6,458 nucleotides of DNA from an uncultured Saprospiraceae bacterium (GTDB taxonomy: Bacteria > Bacteroidota > Bacteroidia > Chitinophagales > Saprospiraceae), in the NCBI GenBank assembly GCA_937921525.1, contig CAKZUM010000507.1, positions 1 through 6,458 of the forward strand, given 5' to 3'. Under the pieces are notes generated by a model, which was given only the letters and a program-made list of their open reading frames with translations, was not told the origin of the DNA and did no database searches. The position numbers and the translations under genes are program-made. Positions 1 to 5,800 of the stretch are shown piece after piece. Every line of letters begins with the position of its first letter. The stretch's first letter is position 1.

Positions 1-141
1 GCCATATTTGATGAATGTACTACCACAACCGTGTTAGACAATTTGCCTCCAGCGCATCTTTATTTTTGCAAAAAGACAACTATCCCTAATAAAATGAAAG
101 GCGTAAAAAAGAACCGTTTTAGAATAGCAAAAGCACTTTAA
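1..141 (+). CDS. Possible 3' end of an unidentified gene, cut by the left edge
   Basis: The plus-strand frame starting at base 1 is open for 46 codons and ends with TAA at 139-141. The last residues read MKGVKKNRFRIAKAL, a basic tail. I recognise no family. Its 3' end overlaps the convergent protease gene by 23 bases. In its favour, a plus-strand terminator-like hairpin follows about 50 bases after the stop, the usual distance for a gene end. Against it, the stretch is short, a promoter-like TATTTTTGCA lies inside it (61-70), and an ATG at 94 could begin a 15-codon ORF instead. It may therefore be a gene tail, a tiny ORF or chance. Confidence 0.3.
   Translation, partial: AIFDECTTTTVLDNLPPAHLYFCKKTTIPNKMKGVKKNRFRIAKAL
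61..70 (+). promoter_or_regulatory. Promoter-like TATTTTTGCA
   Basis: TATTTTTG matches the Bacteroidota -7 element TAnnTTTG, and the following CA is common in flavobacterial promoters. The nearest TTTG (42-45) is only 15 bases upstream, shorter than the roughly 19-base spacing expected of a -33 element. An ATG follows at 94. The same octamer also occurs inside the protease gene at 1142-1149, where it is probably chance, so the match alone is weak evidence. Confidence 0.22.
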
Positions 142-1321
142 CCGTTTTCTCATTATCGACTGTATATTCTATTAAATATACCCCTGACGGAAAAGGAAGG
201 GATATTCTATTCAAAGGATTGTTGTTATGGAATATCCCTTCTTTTATTTTCTGTCCTTTGGTAGTAAATATCTGATACCTACTTTCCTGTACCTGATCCG
301 AAGTATTTTTCACATACACAAAATCTCTTGCTGGATTAGGAAAAATAGATACCTTGGATTCCATGCTTTGTGAAGTGCTAGTCGGCAGACATGCTGTATT
401 TTCTAATAAACCAGATCTTGCTCCATTCAATGCGGCATGCATCCGATCTACTTGCCCTTGTGTGAACATTGCCATACAGGCATCATCTACCCAATTCATA
501 TAATTAGAAATTAAATCTTGTGTACCACAGCTAAAGGTATTGATATCTGGACAACCAAGATAATTGGTCATCTGATTTGGGGTATCCAAGACCATATCAT
601 CATCTTCGCAGGAAGAACTACTTCCATTCAGATGCAATAAATTAAAATAATGCCCAATCTCATGGGTGGTAGTCCTGCCTAAATTATAAGGAGGTTGCAC
701 CGTTCCAATGGTACCAAAGCATTTGGTGTGGACAACCACTCCATCTTCCTCTGCAATGTTTTCTCCTGGCCTCGATGCATGCCCCAAAGCCATGCCCGTT
801 TCTGCCACCCATATATTAAGGTATCTCTCTGTATCCCAAGCATCTTTTCCTCCTTCGTCTGTATAATAAATATTTGAACTTGCCTCAGCACCAACGTTAG
901 TAAATCTAGTTTCTGTTCTTGTAATTCCAGTAGTTGGATTTCCAGCAGGATCAGAAGTTGCCAAACAAAATTCAAATCCTACATTACCTATAATATTTTC
1001 AAAAAAACTAGAGACAATAGAAAGATCTTCATTTTCTAATCGAAAGTCTCTATTGAGGGCTGCTATTTGAGAATGAACTTGTTCGTCTGAAATATTATCT
1101 TCTTCCTTATTCCAAACGATATGTACAACTACGGGTATGGTTATTTTTGAACGACTAGTTAATGGTTTATTTTTTATCCACTCGGCCGTATACTGCTCTA
1201 ACTCCTCCGATAACTGTGGATTATAGAAAGGGGCAGATAGTTCATAACAACGCTCTATGGTTTGAGCAGATGCGACAAACGTTAAGAAGATACTTATAAG
1301 GCTTAAGAGAAAGATTCTCAA
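119..1321 (-). CDS. Secreted M43-family zinc metalloprotease with T9SS sorting domain
   Basis: A 400-residue zinc endopeptidase of the pappalysin/cytophagalysin family (MEROPS M43), predicted to be exported through Sec and then across the outer membrane by the type IX system. Residues 1-19 form a signal peptide with an ASA cleavage site before Gln20. Residues 61-95 (IPVVVHIVWN onward) match the conserved start of the domain. The zinc site is HEIGHYFNLLH, giving His220, Glu221, His224 and His230; Asn227 replaces the usual Gly, which I recall as a common variant in Bacteroidota members. The Met-turn is SNYMNW (Met275). Residues 325-400, beginning IFPNPARDFVYV and ending KTVKVLLLF, are a type A sorting domain. 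The start is TTG (1319-1321): TAA lies two codons upstream and no ATG precedes the signal peptide. It follows mltA on the same strand after 245 bases, so it probably has its own promoter. The natural substrate is unknown. Confidence 0.93.
   Translation of the reverse strand: MRIFLLSLISIFLTFVASAQTIERCYELSAPFYNPQLSEELEQYTAEWIKNKPLTSRSKITIPVVVHIVWNKEEDNISDEQVHSQIAALNRDFRLENEDLSIVSSFFENIIGNVGFEFCLATSDPAGNPTTGITRTETRFTNVGAEASSNIYYTDEGGKDAWDTERYLNIWVAETGMALGHASRPGENIAEEDGVVVHTKCFGTIGTVQPPYNLGRTTTHEIGHYFNLLHLNGSSSSCEDDDMVLDTPNQMTNYLGCPDINTFSCGTQDLISNYMNWVDDACMAMFTQGQVDRMHAALNGARSGLLENTACLPTSTSQSMESKVSIFPNPARDFVYVKNTSDQVQESRYQIFTTKGQKIKEGIFHNNNPLNRISLPFPSGVYLIEYTVDNEKTVKVLLLF
192..250 (+). terminator. 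Terminator-like hairpin inside the protease coding sequence
   Basis: GAAGGGATATTC (196-207) and GAATATCCCTTC (230-241) are perfect inverted repeats of 12 bases. With one wobble the stem extends to 192-245. The loop is 22 bases, and the plus strand continues TTTTATTTT. The T-rich tail appears only on the plus strand, so the hairpin would end rightward transcription coming from the left edge, such as the reading frame that stops at 141. The arms also encode part of the protease sorting domain (around residues 358-377), so a purely coding origin is possible. The long loop makes it weaker than a textbook terminator. Confidence 0.4.
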
Positions 1322-1410
1322 TATTTATAGATTTTGATAAAAATAGTTAGGGCAAATGAAAAGTCAAAAAATGATACGCATCTAGTATAATTAATTTGAG
1401 TGTATAATAA

Positions 1411-1430
1411 TTCAGGGGTATTTTCCTGAA
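1411..1430. repeat. Small inverted repeat TTCAGG/CCTGAA
   Basis: TTCAGG (1411-1416) and CCTGAA (1425-1430) form a 6-bp stem with an 8-base loop, one base before a larger dyad. No T-run follows on either strand. Together the two form tandem hairpins in the gap between mltA and the protease gene. Confidence 0.45.
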
Positions 1431-1431
1431 A

Positions 1432-1462
1432 TTGATCGGATCACTTGAAGTGGTCCGATCAA
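1432..1462. repeat. Long intergenic hairpin between mltA and the protease gene
   Basis: TTGATCGGATCACTT (1432-1446) and AAGTGGTCCGATCAA (1448-1462) are inverted repeats matching at 14 of 15 positions around base 1447. The one exception is a G-U wobble in plus-strand RNA and an A-C mismatch in minus-strand RNA. No T-run follows in either direction, so it is not a classical intrinsic terminator. It could still protect or end the mltA mRNA, bind a protein, or be a REP-like repeat. The segment 1430-1500 looks richer in GC than its surroundings. A diverged partial copy of one arm, TCCGACCACTGGAA, follows near 1474-1487. Confidence 0.6.
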
Positions 1463-1566
1463 GCTGCACATTTCATCCGACCACTGGAACATGCTGACCG
1501 TATATTAATAACGACCTCGTTTTAAACTAAGAATTTATATATCAATTTAACGAAGAAATTTCCTTT

Positions 1567-2757
1567 TTATGTTGTTTCTTTTTGCTTTGGCAATAACAAC
1601 CACAAGCTTCCATAATGATGAAAAGCCATTGCTTTTTTTTGAGCCTCCTCCCCTATTCCACAGTACACATCGACATGCCCGCTACCTCTAATAGCACCTC
1701 CAATATCTTGAGCTACAACTATTCGATATTCGTGATGAGAAAAATCACCTTCTTCATCTACTTGCGGGATAGCTGCCAATAGCGTACTTCCAAGAGGGAT
1801 ATATTTAGGGTCTACCGCAATAGAATAATCTGCTGTTAGTGGCACATGACCAGCCCCATGTGGAACATTTTTTTTCCGATCAAAAAAGACGTAAGAAGGA
1901 TTAGTAAATAAAATTTCTTTTTCTAATTCTGGATACTCTTTAAAAAAACGCTTCATCCCAACCATGGAAATATCAGAAATTTTTAAATCTTTTGATTGGA
2001 TGACTCTAGTTTCAATGCTTCTATATTTGTGCTTATTGGTTCCTGTAAAAGATAAATATTCTTGATGTCCATTAGGATATTCTATGATTCCAGAGCCTTG
2101 TAATTGCATATAATATATATCTGCAAGGCTTTTGGCATAGGCTAATTCCAAACCTAAACCATTAAGTACATCCTCTCCATCTATTTGTTTTCTAGATGGA
2201 AATCCATCTTTCCAGTTCTCTTTATTTGGTTTATTAAAAATTGGATATGGATATTCTGTGCTAATTACACTGTCTACCTCAATTACTGGCGTGTAATATC
2301 CTGTAAAGTACACATTTCCTCGTTGGTCTTTCCCTTTGATTTTATAAGCATCAAAAGACTCATTAATTGTTTCCGTATGCCCATTTTGCCAATATACTAA
2401 TTGTTTGTTGAGCGTTCTTAATTGATTTAGGTGGACTGTCAGATTACCTATTCGTTGACGCTTAGATTGTTTTCTAAGTTTCAATAATTTAAGCTGATTC
2501 TGTAAAGCTAAAGACAGTAGAATATTATCTGTTGGGAATGGTATGGTTCGAATTGACTGCAAAGTATATAGACTATCTAAAAGCGGGGAATTCTTATTAA
2601 TACCTGTTTTATTTAAGACCGAGTTCCTCTTAGCAATAGGAAAGGATTGTAATTGTTCTATTGATAATAAATCATTGGTGGAGGGGGTGGTATTACAACT
2701 TATTAAGAAGAGTAGTTCCATCCATAAAAGCAGGAAACTACTGTATTTGGTAAGCAT
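1567..2757 (-). CDS. mltA: Membrane-bound lytic murein transglycosylase A (MltA)
   Basis: A 396-residue lipoprotein that cleaves the beta-1,4 bond between MurNAc and GlcNAc in peptidoglycan, forming 1,6-anhydroMurNAc ends, during wall turnover. Residues 1-20 are hydrophobic and end in the lipobox LISC, so Cys21 is the probable lipidated residue, placing it at a membrane facing the periplasm. The MltA core runs from about 130 to 300, with YFTGYYTPVIEVD (150-162) and YYMQLQGSG (215-223) typical of the family. The 3D barrel follows from about 305, with VAQDIGGAIRGSGHVDVYCG (349-368) and HHYGSLWLL near the end. Asp351 and Asp363 are the conserved acids of this block; the family uses a single catalytic Asp. 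Length is close to normal for the family and no key motif is missing. ATG start (2755-2757), without a Shine-Dalgarno sequence. The symbol rests on family membership. Confidence 0.93.
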   Translation of the reverse strand: MLTKYSSFLLLWMELLFLISCNTTPSTNDLLSIEQLQSFPIAKRNSVLNKTGINKNSPLLDSLYTLQSIRTIPFPTDNILLSLALQNQLKLLKLRKQSKRQRIGNLTVHLNQLRTLNKQLVYWQNGHTETINESFDAYKIKGKDQRGNVYFTGYYTPVIEVDSVISTEYPYPIFNKPNKENWKDGFPSRKQIDGEDVLNGLGLELAYAKSLADIYYMQLQGSGIIEYPNGHQEYLSFTGTNKHKYRSIETRVIQSKDLKISDISMVGMKRFFKEYPELEKEILFTNPSYVFFDRKKNVPHGAGHVPLTADYSIAVDPKYIPLGSTLLAAIPQVDEEGDFSHHEYRIVVAQDIGGAIRGSGHVDVYCGIGEEAQKKAMAFHHYGSLWLLLPKQKETT

Positions 2758-2857
2758 AATTGGGAATTATATTTTGATATACTGGTATTTCTTTGAGTGA
2801 AGATACAGATATTATGGGGATATATCAGTATACAAATAGAAATTCATTTTACCCTTT

Positions 2858-3034
2858 TCATTCATAGCGCAAGACTCGGACTACTATTACTACTAATATC
2901 AAAATTAGTAAAATGATCACTAGGCTGGTAGCGATTGGCTGATCCACGTTTGCTACACTTTCTTGTAATTTATTCCATAATGAGAAAGACATAAATCCCA
3001 TTAGAACGACCCCTATTATTTGTTTTAATTTCAT
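2858..3034 (-). CDS. Small membrane protein of unknown function
   Basis: From the ATG at 3032-3034 this encodes 58 residues, starting MKLKQIIGVVLMGF and ending VVRVLRYE. Two hydrophobic segments are visible, about residues 5-20 and 36-54, the second a dense run of Ile, Leu and Val followed by a basic tail. A two-helix inner-membrane protein is the simplest reading; I recognise no family. The frame stays open upstream to an ATG at 3182-3184 (108 residues). The extra 50 residues (tryptophans, arginines and asparagines in no clear pattern) look like translated leader, so I prefer the short form. mltA begins 100 bases downstream on the same strand, and the two could be co-transcribed. Its small size and lack of a known family leave it uncertain. 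Confidence 0.5.
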   Translation of the reverse strand: MKLKQIIGVVLMGFMSFSLWNKLQESVANVDQPIATSLVIILLILILVVIVVRVLRYE

Positions 3035-3259
3035 GTTTGGTTGAATGCTTGCTTTGAAGTTGTTTAAAAATGAATTGATTCTCCATCTATATAGTAATGC
3101 AATACAAATTGTTCGCCAAAAGGTTTCTATGCTACTAGTTAAAATATTGTGATCTGTCTTATTACTAGACCATATAAGCTTCATTCGTACTGCATAGGAC
3201 GGTTCATTCTCACTAGTGGATTTCTTTTTTTTATTATAAATATTAATATATTTTAAAAC

Positions 3260-3295
3260 AATTACTACATGTAATTTAATTAATTGATAATCAAT
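3260..3295. promoter_or_regulatory. Two adjacent dyads, possible operator
   Basis: AATTAC (3260-3265) and GTAATT (3271-3276) are inverted repeats around five bases. ATTGATAATCAAT (3283-3295) is a perfect 13-base palindrome. They lie side by side in the divergent region. The core TGATAATCA equals the middle of the Fur-box consensus, but the flanks do not follow it. Such dyads arise easily in AT-rich DNA, so a protein-binding role is only a suggestion. Confidence 0.22.
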
Positions 3296-3421
3296 GAATT
3301 AACGGTATAAACAATCACTAATTTATCACAAATAGTACTATGCTTATAGCAAATACGTAATTTTCGATGTTTTTTTTTGTTAAAAAAAACGAATTTTAAA
3401 CGTTTTGTTTGAATTTAAACC

Positions 3422-3429
3422 TAAATTTG
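3422..3429 (+). promoter_or_regulatory. Candidate recN promoter (-7 element)
   Basis: TAAATTTG fits the Bacteroidota -7 consensus TAnnTTTG and lies 40 bases before the recN ATG. TTTG copies at 3404-3407 and 3408-3411 are the nearest -33 candidates, but they are closer than the usual 19 or so bases. Transcription from here would begin near 3436. That leaves about 30 bases of leader before ATG 3469 and makes the upstream GTG at 3439 an unlikely start. The element forms one arm of a dyad, AATTTA (3412-3417) with TAAATT (3422-3427), where a repressor could act. Confidence 0.42.
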
Positions 3430-3468
3430 AATTTTTAAGTGTCTAATTATAGAAGTTGTAAGATAAAT

Positions 3469-5127
3469 ATGATCAAAACACTACATATAAAGAACTACGC
3501 TATAATTGAAGAATTGGCAGTCCAATTCTCTGAGGGGTTGACTATCTTAACTGGTGAAACAGGTGCTGGTAAATCCATTGTTTTAGGTGCCTTAGGTTTG
3601 ATAATGGGTAAACGTGCAGATACTAAATCCCTATTTGATGAAGATAAGAAATGTATTATAGAGGCTAGTTTCGATATTTCAAATTATGGAATTCAATCTT
3701 TCTTCGAAGACAACGATATAGATTATGAAGAGGAAACTTTAATAAGGCGAGAGATTACGCCATCTGGTAAATCTAGGGCCTTCATTAACGATACGCCTGT
3801 CACTCTAAAGCTTTTACAAGTACTAAGCGGTAGTCTTGTAGATCTACATCAACAGTTTGATACAATGGATATACATGATGTATCCTTTCAACTGCGTATG
3901 GTGGATGCACTAGCTGGTAACACCCTAACACTTGCTGCTTATCAAAAATTATATAAACAGTATAAAGCCAATCAATCAAAATTAGCCAAACTCATTACCC
4001 AAAATCAAAACGCAGAGAAAGAATCTGATTTCATTGCCTTCCAATTAGATGAATTGGATAAGGCCGCCTTGTTAGAAACGGAGCAAGAATCTTTGGAGAA
4101 TGGCTTATCAAAACTCAATAACGCAGAGACGATTAAAAAGAAAATGTCTAATGCTTTTATGGCATTGAGTGAAAACGAGCAATCCATTATTAGTCAATTG
4201 AATACGATCAATATATCCCTAAATCAAATCAGGCAATTTCATCCAGATTTAGAAAGAATTCTTACAAAATTCGAAGGACTCACTATTGAATTGGAAGAGA
4301 TTTCTAAAGAGTTTGAAGATGTAGCAGAATCTACAGAGTATAATCCAGAGAGAATAGCGGAGATGCAAGAGCGATTAGATTTAATATATAAGCTACAACA
4401 AAAACATCAAGTAACAGATATCAAAGGTCTGCTTAGTATACAAGAAGCTCTACAAACTCAACTAAATTCTTTTGCGGATCTTTCTAGTGATATTGAAAAA
4501 TTAGAAGTACTCATTGATGAAGAAGAAACAGAACTAAAAGCCATTGCAGCTATGCTTTCTAAGCGTAGAAAAGGAGTGATTAATAAGTTTCAAAAGAAAG
4601 TTCATAATCTTCTTGGGCAGCTATCCATGGAACATGCTAAGATTAAGGTAGAAGTAACTGATAGCCCTACTTTATTAGCGAGTGGTGGAGATATTGTAGA
4701 ATTTTTATTTGCCCCTAATAAAGGAAGTAAATTTCTCTCTATAAAAGATGTAGCATCAGGAGGGGAATTATCTAGACTTACGCTCTGTATTAAATCATTG
4801 GTTGCTAGTTCTATTCCATTACCTACCTTGATCTTTGATGAAATTGATGCTGGTGTGTCTGGTGATGTCGCCCTTAAAATGGGCAATATTCTCAGAAAAT
4901 TATCAAATGAACATCAAGTAACTGTAATTACTCACTCTCCACAAGTTGCCTCTAAGGCAGATGTACACTATTTTATCTATAAAAATAATAGTGGCAGTCG
5001 AACCTATACGAATGTAAGAGAATTAAGTGGGGAAGAGCGAATAAAAGCAATAGCGACTATGCTAAGTCAAAGTCCACCTTCTGACCATGCCATTGCAAAC
5101 GCTAAAGAATTATTGGCTATGTGCTAG
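3469..5127 (+). CDS. recN: DNA repair protein RecN
   Basis: A cytoplasmic SMC-like ATPase of 552 residues, close to the 553 of E. coli RecN, acting at DNA double-strand breaks in recombinational repair. The N-terminal ATPase half has IKNYAIIEELAV and Walker A GETGAGKS (29-36, Lys35), then LIRREITPSGKSRAFIND (91-108) and LVDLHQQFD (123-131), which contains the Q-loop region. Residues from about 150 to 380 are rich in Lys, Glu, Gln and Leu and should form the coiled-coil arms. The C-terminal half carries the signature ASGGELSRLTL (429-439), Walker B TLIFDEIDAG (Asp457, Glu458) and the switch HSPQVASKAD (His489). All ATPase motifs are intact. ATG 3469 is preferred to GTG 3439 because homology begins there and the likely promoter abuts the GTG. 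There is no Shine-Dalgarno sequence. No recognised LexA box is visible upstream. No co-oriented gene follows before the terminator at 5385-5425. Confidence 0.97.
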   Translation: MIKTLHIKNYAIIEELAVQFSEGLTILTGETGAGKSIVLGALGLIMGKRADTKSLFDEDKKCIIEASFDISNYGIQSFFEDNDIDYEEETLIRREITPSGKSRAFINDTPVTLKLLQVLSGSLVDLHQQFDTMDIHDVSFQLRMVDALAGNTLTLAAYQKLYKQYKANQSKLAKLITQNQNAEKESDFIAFQLDELDKAALLETEQESLENGLSKLNNAETIKKKMSNAFMALSENEQSIISQLNTINISLNQIRQFHPDLERILTKFEGLTIELEEISKEFEDVAESTEYNPERIAEMQERLDLIYKLQQKHQVTDIKGLLSIQEALQTQLNSFADLSSDIEKLEVLIDEEETELKAIAAMLSKRRKGVINKFQKKVHNLLGQLSMEHAKIKVEVTDSPTLLASGGDIVEFLFAPNKGSKFLSIKDVASGGELSRLTLCIKSLVASSIPLPTLIFDEIDAGVSGDVALKMGNILRKLSNEHQVTVITHSPQVASKADVHYFIYKNNSGSRTYTNVRELSGEERIKAIATMLSQSPPSDHAIANAKELLAMC

Positions 5128-5253
5128 TTTGTTTATTTCTGAAAACAGAGATTAATAACGACAACGATTACTTTTGATGTCTCTAAAACCACTCCATCTG
5201 TCCTTAACTTAACCTCTAATCTACTTGAAACCTTCAGCCACTTCATAATTATC

Positions 5254-5261
5254 TATTTTTG
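5254..5261 (+). promoter_or_regulatory. Promoter-like TATTTTTG after recN
   Basis: The octamer matches TAnnTTTG. No TTTG is found at the expected upstream distance; a TTG at 5225-5227 is 26 bases away. Transcription from here would begin near 5268 and reach the terminator at 5425, giving an RNA of roughly 160 bases. The match is short and could be chance in AT-rich DNA. Confidence 0.22.
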
Positions 5262-5294
5262 TATAACACTTTCTCTCTTTTAAGTTATAACACT

Positions 5295-5345
5295 ATGAAA
5301 TGCTATTTGATAATATTGCTTACATTCTATAATATATGTAAGTAA
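5295..5345 (+). CDS. Possible 16-residue hydrophobic peptide
   Basis: ATG at 5295-5297 opens a frame reading MKCYLIILLTFYNICK, with TAA at 5343-5345. It has the look of a signal-peptide start or a tiny membrane peptide. It stands 34 bases after a promoter-like TATTTTTG, directly after the second TATAACACT copy and about 40 bases before a terminator. That arrangement is the only argument for it; ORFs this short are common by chance. It could equally be the remnant of a degraded exported-protein gene. Confidence 0.15.
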   Translation: MKCYLIILLTFYNICK

Positions 5346-5384
5346 AAATCAATTTACAGTACTATAGCTAACTAAGAGGATATA

Positions 5385-5425
5385 AAAGGATATTTCATTA
5401 ATTTGGGATATCCTTTCTTTTTTTT
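5385..5425 (+). terminator. Intrinsic terminator downstream of recN
   Basis: AAAGGATAT (5385-5393) and ATATCCTTT (5408-5416) form a perfect 9-bp stem with a 14-base loop, followed by C and eight T (5418-5425). The T-run is on the plus strand, so it ends rightward transcription from recN or from a closer promoter. On the minus strand only four T follow, so it is a weak stop for the LytTR transcript. GGATAT occurs three times (5378, 5388 and 5406), the last within the palindrome GGATATCC, so other pairings are possible. Confidence 0.75.
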
Positions 5426-5443
5426 AATTAACATCTATACGGG

Positions 5444-5788
5444 CTAGTGTAAGAGTTTTAGTCTACCTAACAATTTCTTTTTGTAAGTTCTCCCAATCGG
5501 TATTATTTGATTATCTAATATAACGTCATTATTTAATGGATCTATTCCATTAATTTTTTTTATATTAACAATATATCTTTTATGGATTTGTATAAAATTT
5601 TCTTCAGGCAATTCCTGCTTAAATTTTGTTAAAGATATTTTAACTACAAATTTTTTTTCATTGGTATTGATGATTGAGTAATTCCCATCAGATTCTACCC
5701 ATTCTATATCCACCGTTTCTATACGGTTATAGATATCATTTCCCTTAATAAATAGTGCATCTTTAGATTGTTTGTTCTGGTTCTCCAC
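5444..5788 (-). CDS. Stand-alone LytTR DNA-binding regulator
   Basis: A 114-residue protein consisting almost wholly of a LytTR domain, the beta-rich DNA-binding fold of AgrA and LytR type regulators. Conserved blocks are IEWVESDGNYSIINT (28-42), FVVKISLTKF (47-56), FIQIHKRYIVNIKKI (65-79) and IIPIGRTYKKKLL (95-107). The first 20 residues contain DALFIKGN, typical of the edge of the domain. There is no receiver domain, so it is not by itself a phospho-response regulator; it may respond to a partner protein or act constitutively. The start is GTG (5786-5788): the protein contains no Met codon, and TAA lies two codons upstream. The 5' flank does not look like a decayed receiver domain. It converges with recN and lies downstream of the rRNA operon on the same strand, past a terminator. 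Target genes are unknown. Confidence 0.9.
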   Translation of the reverse strand: MENQNKQSKDALFIKGNDIYNRIETVDIEWVESDGNYSIINTNEKKFVVKISLTKFKQELPEENFIQIHKRYIVNIKKINGIDPLNNDVILDNQIIPIGRTYKKKLLGRLKLLH

Positions 5789-5800
5789 AGTTTACAGTTT
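5787..5800. repeat. Tandem ACAGTTT repeat over the LytTR start codon
   Basis: ACAGTTT occurs twice back to back on the plus strand (5787-5793 and 5794-5800), overlapping the GTG start of the LytTR gene. LytTR regulators such as AgrA bind direct repeats related to ACAGTTAAG, normally with about 12 bases between copies. The core agrees but the 7-base spacing does not. This could be a site for self-regulation, or it could be coincidence. Confidence 0.25.

Larger units (their letters stand above)
3035..3468. other. Divergent intergenic region upstream of recN
   Basis: About 430 bases between the small membrane protein (minus) and recN (plus), or about 285 if the longer start of the small protein at 3184 is used. 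From about 3230 it is extremely AT-rich. It contains two dyads (3260-3295), a run of nine T (3370-3378) facing a run of eight A (3382-3389), and the recN promoter candidate. I see no further gene or RNA in it. TTTGAATTT occurs at 3408-3416 and again at 3426-3434, a direct repeat with an 18-base period. Confidence 0.6.
5128..5443. other. Region between convergent recN and the LytTR gene
   Basis: There is no standard-length gene in these 316 bases. Immediately after the recN stop I see no hairpin, so recN either carries a 3' untranslated region of about 260 bases or ends without an intrinsic terminator. The second half holds a promoter-like TATTTTTG (5254-5261), two copies of TATAACACT (5262-5270 and 5286-5294, 24 bases apart), a 16-codon ORF and a strong plus-strand terminator. 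The first half (5128-5250) shows nothing I can name. Confidence 0.6.

Noticed and set aside
220..230. Loss of the Gly in the zinc motif HExxHxxGxxH of the M43 protease (protein residues 220-230)
   Set aside because: Asn at this place is, as far as I recall, common among Bacteroidota M43 proteins, and all metal ligands and the catalytic Glu are present, so it is not evidence of inactivation.
1504..1515. ATTAATAACGAC shared with 5151-5162
   Set aside because: A 12-base match is expected a few times by chance in AT-rich DNA of this length, and the two copies have no common context.
2778..2832. TATACTG/CAGTATA inverted repeat upstream of mltA
   Set aside because: Only 7 bases with a 41-base gap in AT-rich DNA; too weak to call an operator.
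3035..3184. 50-residue N-terminal extension of the small membrane protein
   Set aside because: The extension lacks the clear hydrophobic pattern of the rest and looks like translated leader; the ATG at 3034 gives a compact two-helix protein. Not fully excluded.
3370..3389. T9 and A8 runs forming a self-complementary tract
   Set aside because: Simple homopolymer pairing in an AT-rich intergenic region; possibly curved DNA, but not a terminator or a defined site on present evidence.
3439..3468. Ten-codon N-terminal extension of RecN from GTG 3439
   Set aside because: The extension shows no RecN similarity, and the candidate promoter would start transcription at about the same place; ATG 3469 fits the family.
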